In this document: positions 23,091-27,134 of the stretch, piece after piece
Layout: every line of letters begins with the position of its first letter
Position numbering within the stretch: the stretch's first letter is position 1
Source: Phascolarctobacterium sp.
GTDB taxonomy: Bacteria > Bacillota > Negativicutes > Acidaminococcales > Acidaminococcaceae
DNA: 27,134 bases
Direction of reading: 5' to 3'
Assembly: GCA_020024105.1 (NCBI GenBank)
Contig: JAHHUH010000024.1
Span: 1 to 27,134 of the forward strand
Notes under the pieces: model-generated
The model's database searches: none
What the model was told of the DNA's origin: nothing
Seen by the model: the letters and a program-made list of their open reading frames with translations, nothing else
Made by a program: the position numbers and the translations under genes

Positions 23091-24941
23091 ATGTCTAAAG
23101 TAATTGGTATTGACTTAGGTACTACAAACTCTGTTGTTGCTGTAATGGAAGGCGGCGAAGCAACCGTCATTACAAACCAAGAAGGTAGCCGCTTGACTCC
23201 TTCCGTAGTTGGTTTTTCTAAAAGTGGTGAGCGTCTGATTGGTCAATTGGCAAAACGCCAGGCTGTTTCCAATCCGGACAGAACTATCAGCTCTATTAAA
23301 CGTCATATGGGTACTACTTACAAAGTAGATATCGATGGTAAGAAATATTCTCCGGAAGAAATTTCTGCAATGATTCTGCAAAAACTGAAAGGTGATGCAG
23401 AAAAATATTTAGGTGAAACTGTCAGCGAAGCAGTTATTACTGTTCCTGCTTACTTCTCCGATAGCCAACGTCAGGCAACCAAGGATGCTGGTAAAATTGC
23501 CGGACTGGATGTAAAACGTATTATCAACGAGCCTACTGCTGCAGCTTTGGCCTATGGCATTGATAAGACCGATGACAGCACCATTCTGGTATATGATCTT
23601 GGCGGCGGGACCTTCGATGTATCCATCCTGGAAATGGGTGATGGTGTCGTAGAAGTAAAAGCTACTAATGGTGATACTCATTTGGGTGGCGATGACTTTG
23701 ACCAGAAGATTATCAACTGGATGGTTGAAGAATTTAAGAAGGCTGAAGGCATTGATCTTTCCGCTGACCGTATGGCAATGCAACGTCTGCGTGAAGCTGC
23801 TGAAAAAGCTAAGATTGAATTGTCCGGCGTTTTGACCACTAATATCAACCTGCCCTTTATTACTGCAAGTGCTGAAGGCCCGAAACATCTGGATATGGAT
23901 TTGAGCCGTGCTAAATTTGAGGAAATGACTGCTGACCTGGTAGAACGTACTATGGGTCCTGTTCGTCAGGCAATGGCTGATGCAGGCCTGAAGGCTGCTG
24001 ATATCCAAAAGGTCATCATGGTAGGTGGTTCTTCTCGTATCCCCGCAGTTCAAGAAGCTATTAAGAGAGAAATTGGTAAGGATCCTCATCATGGTATTAA
24101 CCCGGATGAGTGCGTAGCTGTTGGTGCAGCTATCCAGGCTGGTGTTTTAGCTGGTGAAGTTAAAGACGTATTGCTGCTGGATGTAACTCCTTTGTCCTTG
24201 GGTATTGAAACCCTGGGTGGTGTCTTCACTAAGATTATTGAACGTAACACTACTATTCCTACTTCTAAGAAACAAGTATTCTCCACCGCTGCTGATAACC
24301 AACCTTCTGTTGATATCCATGTATTGCAAGGTGAACGTGAAATGGCTGCGGATAACAAGACCTTGGGCCGCTTCAACTTAGATGGCATTCCGGCTGCTCC
24401 TCGTGGAATTCCGCAAATCGAAGTTGCTTTTGATATTGATGCTAATGGTATCGTAAATGTAAGTGCTAAGGATTTGGGCACTGGTAAAGAGCAAAAGATT
24501 ACCATTACCTCCTCCGGCTCCCTGGATAAGGACGAAGTAGATAGAATGGTTAAGGAAGCAGAAGCAAATGCTGAAGCTGATAAGAAACGTAAGGAAGGCG
24601 TAGAAGTTCGTAACCAGGCTGACAGCCTCTGCTACCAGGCAGAAAAGACCATGAAGGACATGGAAGGCAAAGGCCATGACGATTTGATCGCTAAGGTTAA
24701 AGCTGCTATGGATACATTGAAGGAAACTATGAAGGGTGACGATCTGGAGAAGATTAAAGCTGATACTGAAGCTTTGACCAAGCCCTTGTATGAATTGTCC
24801 TCTGAACTGTACAAGCAGACTGAAGCTGCTAAGGATGCTGCTGGTGCTGCTGGTGCTACCGGTGCCAATGCAGGTGCTGGTGCTAAAAAAGCAGATGATG
24901 ACGTAGTTGACGCTGAAGTTGTTGACGACGATAAGAAATAA
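23091..24941 (+). CDS. dnaK: DnaK (Hsp70) chaperone
   Basis: The 616-aa Hsp70 starts MSKVIGIDLGTTNS and has the ATPase domain (about 1-360), linker DVLLLDVTPLSLGIE, the substrate-binding domain and an acidic tail ending EVVDDDKK after an Ala/Gly-rich stretch. Between SSIKRHMGT and the conserved VITVPAYF it lacks the roughly two-dozen-residue insert of proteobacterial DnaKs, the known Firmicute-type deletion. The ATG at 23091 has AGGAGGA at 23079-23085; upstream in-frame codons to 23052 lie before that site. Part of the CIRCE-controlled operon. Confidence 0.98.
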   Translation: MSKVIGIDLGTTNSVVAVMEGGEATVITNQEGSRLTPSVVGFSKSGERLIGQLAKRQAVSNPDRTISSIKRHMGTTYKVDIDGKKYSPEEISAMILQKLKGDAEKYLGETVSEAVITVPAYFSDSQRQATKDAGKIAGLDVKRIINEPTAAALAYGIDKTDDSTILVYDLGGGTFDVSILEMGDGVVEVKATNGDTHLGGDDFDQKIINWMVEEFKKAEGIDLSADRMAMQRLREAAEKAKIELSGVLTTNINLPFITASAEGPKHLDMDLSRAKFEEMTADLVERTMGPVRQAMADAGLKAADIQKVIMVGGSSRIPAVQEAIKREIGKDPHHGINPDECVAVGAAIQAGVLAGEVKDVLLLDVTPLSLGIETLGGVFTKIIERNTTIPTSKKQVFSTAADNQPSVDIHVLQGEREMAADNKTLGRFNLDGIPAAPRGIPQIEVAFDIDANGIVNVSAKDLGTGKEQKITITSSGSLDKDEVDRMVKEAEANAEADKKRKEGVEVRNQADSLCYQAEKTMKDMEGKGHDDLIAKVKAAMDTLKETMKGDDLEKIKADTEALTKPLYELSSELYKQTEAAKDAAGAAGATGANAGAGAKKADDDVVDAEVVDDDKK

Positions 24942-24965
24942 TTAAGTTGTAGGATGGTGTGAATT

Positions 24966-26114
24966 TTGGCTAAGAGAGATTACTATGAGGTTTTGGGCGT
25001 AGCAAAAACAGCAAAACCCAACGAAATCAAAAAAGCATATTATAAGCTAGCAAAGCAATATCATCCTGATACTCATCCTAATGACGAAGTAGCTGCAGAA
25101 AAGTTTAAAGAATGCAGTGAGGCCTACAGCGTACTTTCTGATGAAAAGAAACGTGCCCAATACGATCAGTTCGGTCCTGCCGCCTTTGAAAATGGTGGCA
25201 TGGGCGGAGCTGGCGGCTTTGGAACTGGTGGTTTTAACGGCTTTAACGGCAGTGGTATGGAAGATATCTTCGATATGTTCTTCGGTGGTCAAGGCGGTGG
25301 ACGTGGCAGAAAGAGTAATGCAGGTCCCCAACCCGGTGCCGATTTACGTTATGATATGGAGATTACCTTTGAAGAAGCTGCCTTTGGTGTAGAAAAAAAA
25401 ATTAGGTTAAATCGTGATGAGCAGTGCGAACACTGCCATGGTGCCGGCGCAGAGCCTGGCTCCAAGGTGGAGACCTGCCCCGAATGCCATGGTAGCGGCT
25501 ACGTGCGTTTTACCCAACGTACTATGTTTGGCCAGATGGTTAACGAAAGACCTTGTTCCAAATGTCACGGCGAAGGTAAAATTATTTCCGACCCCTGTAA
25601 GGAATGTCACGGTAAGGGCACTGTAAAACAGGAGCATACCGTAACAGTGAAGATTCCTGCCGGTGTTGATAATGGTACGCGCCTGCGTGTTGCTAGTGAG
25701 GGTGAAGCAGGTACTAGGGGCGGTGCTTATGGTGATTTGTACGTTTATATTTACGTAAGACCCCATAAGTTCTTTGAACGTGATCATGAGGATATCTGGT
25801 GCGAGGTGCCTATCAATATTGTCCAGGCAACCCTGGGTGACGATATTAAGGTACCTACCATTGATGGTCAGGTTACCATGAAGATTCCCGAAGGAACTCA
25901 GCCTGGACGGGTAATGCGTATTCGTGGTAAGGGTATTCCTAGCCTGCGTACCGGTAAACGCGGTGACCAGCTGGTAAAGATTAAGGTTGTCGTGCCTACG
26001 AAGTTAACGGATAAGCAGAAGGATGCCTTGCGTAAGTTTGGCGATATCAGTAAGGATAATATTAATCCTGAAGAGAAATCCTTTATGGATAAGGTAAAAG
26101 ATTTTTTTAAATGA
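24966..26114 (+). CDS. dnaJ: DnaJ (Hsp40) co-chaperone
   Basis: The J-domain (1-70) carries His33-Pro34-Asp35 in YHPDTHP, a Gly/Phe-rich linker follows (about 75-115), and four zinc-finger repeats CxxCxGxG are present (CEHCHGAG, CPECHGSG, CSKCHGEG, CKECHGKG). C-terminal beta domains end the 382-aa type I DnaJ, a usual length. It stimulates DnaK's ATPase and delivers substrate. The start is TTG at 24966 after AGGATGG; no ATG keeps the conserved MAKRDYYEVLGV. The stop lies inside a hairpin. Confidence 0.97.
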   Translation: MAKRDYYEVLGVAKTAKPNEIKKAYYKLAKQYHPDTHPNDEVAAEKFKECSEAYSVLSDEKKRAQYDQFGPAAFENGGMGGAGGFGTGGFNGFNGSGMEDIFDMFFGGQGGGRGRKSNAGPQPGADLRYDMEITFEEAAFGVEKKIRLNRDEQCEHCHGAGAEPGSKVETCPECHGSGYVRFTQRTMFGQMVNERPCSKCHGEGKIISDPCKECHGKGTVKQEHTVTVKIPAGVDNGTRLRVASEGEAGTRGGAYGDLYVYIYVRPHKFFERDHEDIWCEVPINIVQATLGDDIKVPTIDGQVTMKIPEGTQPGRVMRIRGKGIPSLRTGKRGDQLVKIKVVVPTKLTDKQKDALRKFGDISKDNINPEEKSFMDKVKDFFK

Positions 26115-26147
26115 ATACTAGGAGGCTAACCCTCTAGATATTCATTT
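26109..26147 (+). other. Hairpin spanning the dnaJ stop codon
   Basis: AAATGAATA (26109-26117) pairs with TATTCATTT (26139-26147), with an imperfect inner helix (CTAGG-GG with CC-TCTAG). It overlaps the TGA stop. Only four Ts follow, so it may be a weak terminator, a 3'-end stabiliser, or both. Confidence 0.6.
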
Positions 26148-26198
26148 TGTGATTTGTTGCTGAGGATGGAATGGTATTATACTTTCCCCAATACTGCT

Positions 26199-26240
26199 AA
26201 AATGGACGCTACCCTGTATAGTAGGGGAGCGTCCATTTTT
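26199..26240 (+). terminator. Strong terminator of the dnaK operon
   Basis: AAAATGGACGCT (26199-26210) pairs with AGCGTCCATTTT (26228-26239), extended inside by CCCT/AGGG pairing, followed by a T-run. It is about 85 bases past dnaJ. Confidence 0.9.
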
Positions 26241-26243
26241 TAT

Positions 26244-26419
26244 TATTTATAACGGTAAAAAGTAGGGAAGAGCAGTTTTTTGCCAGCAGGCAGGAGCTGC
26301 ATTAAACATGCTTTTATTAATGATAAAGAAAAATAGTGGTAGGCTTAAATTATAATTTTTAGTATTTCCCTAAATTTTTAATGGTAATATGGCAGTTGTG
26401 TGATATCTTTTCATATAAC
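26244..26419. other. Gene-free spacer, AT-rich
   Basis: No start codon with a ribosome binding site leads a credible frame. The spacer contains small self-complementary patches near 26271-26300 (GCAG/CTGC and TGCC/GGCA) and a perfect 12-bp AT palindrome AAATTATAATTT (26347-26358). I see no known RNA family. With the two hairpins before it, this completes the 379-base gap between dnaJ and the skp-like gene. Confidence 0.5.
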
Positions 26420-26448
26420 TTGCCTATTACTATAAAATATGCAATAAT
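26420..26448 (+). promoter_or_regulatory. Promoter of the skp-like gene
   Basis: TTGCCT (26420-26425) and AATAAT (26443-26448) are 17 bases apart, with TGC directly before the -10. Confidence 0.65.
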
Positions 26449-26493
26449 ACTAGATGTAGATTAGCATACAAAAATATAAGAGGAGTGATTCGA

Positions 26494-26919
26494 ATGAAAA
26501 AATCTATTTTATCCTTTTTGATGGCTGTAGTAATGAGCTTGGGCATCTGCAGTACATCCTTGGCAGCACCTGCTGAACCCGGTGTTATCGGCTTTGTAAA
26601 CAGACAGGTTGTTTTGAATAGCTATCCTGGTATCAGAGAGATTGCGCAACAGATTGCTGAAAAACAAGCTGCTTTGCAAAAAGATTTTGATGCACAATCC
26701 AAGGATATGGAAATGCAGGCTAAATTGGACCTGCAAGCTAAATACAACCAGGAATTGTCAACTTTTGAAGATACTAAGATGGCTCCGATAAAGAAAAAAA
26801 TCAATAAAACTATTAAGAAAGTAGCTACTGAAAAGGGTATCAAAAGTGTAGTTGACTCCAGCGTTATGGTTTTTGGCGGTGAAGATTTGACTGACGAGGT
26901 AGTAGCCGGCTTGAAATAA
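26494..26919 (+). CDS. OmpH/Skp-family periplasmic protein
   Basis: A signal peptide (residues 1 to about 25, hydrophobic core then SLAA) is followed by the Skp/OmpH N-terminal strand IGFVNRQVVLNSYPG, a long helical arm rich in Gln/Lys (about 45-105) and a C-terminal strand region. Skp trimers chaperone unfolded outer-membrane proteins in the periplasm of diderm bacteria. The mature protein is small, near 116 residues, a bit shorter than E. coli Skp. The ATG at 26494 follows AGGAG (26481-26485); the GTG at 26485 overlaps that site. It is a single-gene unit, not next to bamA or lpxD. LGIC at 16-19 does not fit a lipobox. Confidence 0.85.
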   Translation: MKKSILSFLMAVVMSLGICSTSLAAPAEPGVIGFVNRQVVLNSYPGIREIAQQIAEKQAALQKDFDAQSKDMEMQAKLDLQAKYNQELSTFEDTKMAPIKKKINKTIKKVATEKGIKSVVDSSVMVFGGEDLTDEVVAGLK

Positions 26920-26960
26920 GCCTAAGCTGCTGTAGCAAAATTAGCAGAATACATTGTAAT

Positions 26961-26988
26961 AAAAAAGACAGGGGGTCCTGTCTTTTTT
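26961..26988 (+). terminator. Terminator after the skp-like gene
   Basis: AAAAAAGACAGG (26961-26972) pairs with CCTGTCTTTTTT (26977-26988) around GGGT. The A-run on the left allows weak action on the other strand as well. Confidence 0.92.
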
Positions 26989-27035
26989 TATATACAGCTG
27001 GCTAGGGCATCTACCGGTAGCTTTTCATAAAAAAG

Positions 27036-27068
27036 AACCAGATGCGACTGAACTACACACATCTGGTT
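27036..27068. other. 9-bp hairpin, possible minus-strand terminator
   Basis: AACCAGATG (27036-27044) pairs perfectly with CATCTGGTT (27060-27068) around 15 bases. The A-run before it reads as a T-run on the minus strand, so it could terminate a gene coming from the right. On the plus strand the T-run is missing and it would be a leader structure of the next gene. Confidence 0.5.
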
Positions 27069-27089
27069 AAAAGATACTGGAGGTGCACA

Positions 27090-27134
27090 ATGCACCAAGC
27101 AATTATATTCGATTACTTGCGCTTAGTGTATTAC
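27090..27134 (+). CDS. First 15 codons of a gene running off the window
   Basis: GGAGG at 27079-27083 is 6 bases before an ATG that stays open to the window edge (MHQAIIFDYLRLVYY). The product cannot be identified from 15 residues. A small inverted repeat (GGTGCA 27082-27087 with TGCACC 27091-27096) covers part of the ribosome binding site and start codon. If the hairpin before it is really a minus-strand terminator, this frame could instead be chance. Confidence 0.45.
   Translation, partial: MHQAIIFDYLRLVYY

Noticed and set aside
23409..24092. Long minus-strand open frame (227 codons) opposite dnaK
   Set aside because: It is entirely antisense to a conserved gene, without start signals or family features.
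26150..26198. Promoter TTGCTG...TATACT driving a small RNA before the terminator
   Set aside because: Spacing of about 15 bases and a weak -35 make it unconvincing without transcript data.

Overview
The window looks like core chromosome from a diderm Firmicute of the class Negativicutes, probably Acidaminococcaceae/Veillonellaceae-like; the genus is not determinable here. Firmicute signs are the trmK-nif3 pair, the yicC-remA-gmk-rpoZ-coaBC block, an S-box (SAM-I) riboswitch before metK, CIRCE-controlled hrcA-grpE-dnaK-dnaJ, and a DnaK lacking the N-terminal insert of typical Gram-negative DnaKs. A secreted Skp/OmpH-like protein points to an outer membrane. No CRISPR array, transposase, integrase, rRNA or tRNA gene was seen.

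Layout. (1) 1-2653: terminator of an upstream gene, an extended -10 promoter, then trmK, nif3 and yhaM. (2) 2754-8703: a two-component system (OmpR-type regulator, then sensor kinase) leads a tightly overlapping run: YqeG-type HAD phosphatase, nitrilase-family amidase, secreted VanX-like D,D-dipeptidase, YlbF/YmcA-like protein and murB, closed by a terminator. The sharing of one run by sensor, murB and dipeptidase suggests an envelope theme. (3) 8748-9958: an uncharacterised 130-aa protein and a ferredoxin-nitroreductase fusion. (4) 10004-15209: rqcH on the minus strand, divergent from yicC-remA-gmk-rpoZ-coaBC. (5) 15238-16709: promoter, SAM-I riboswitch and metK. (6) 16753-19067: rpsT (minus strand, UUG start) divergent from lepA. 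(7) 19071-20140: an AT-rich acyltransferase-3 membrane protein lodged between lepA and hemW. (8) 20160-26147: hemW, then promoter/CIRCE and hrcA-grpE-dnaK-dnaJ. (9) 26148-27134: a 379-base gene-free spacer, the skp-like gene with its own promoter and terminator, then the first codons of another gene.

Most genes are housekeeping: translation and its quality control (rqcH, lepA, rpsT, trmK), nucleotide and coenzyme supply (gmk, coaBC, metK), protein folding (dnaK system, skp) and wall synthesis (murB). The parts most worth a second look are the envelope-themed two-component run with its regulator-box-like promoter repeats, the unknown 130-aa protein, the AT-rich acyltransferase whose terminator abuts the hemW ribosome binding site, and the start-codon pattern in the chaperone operon. 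No wholly new system is evident from the sequence alone.
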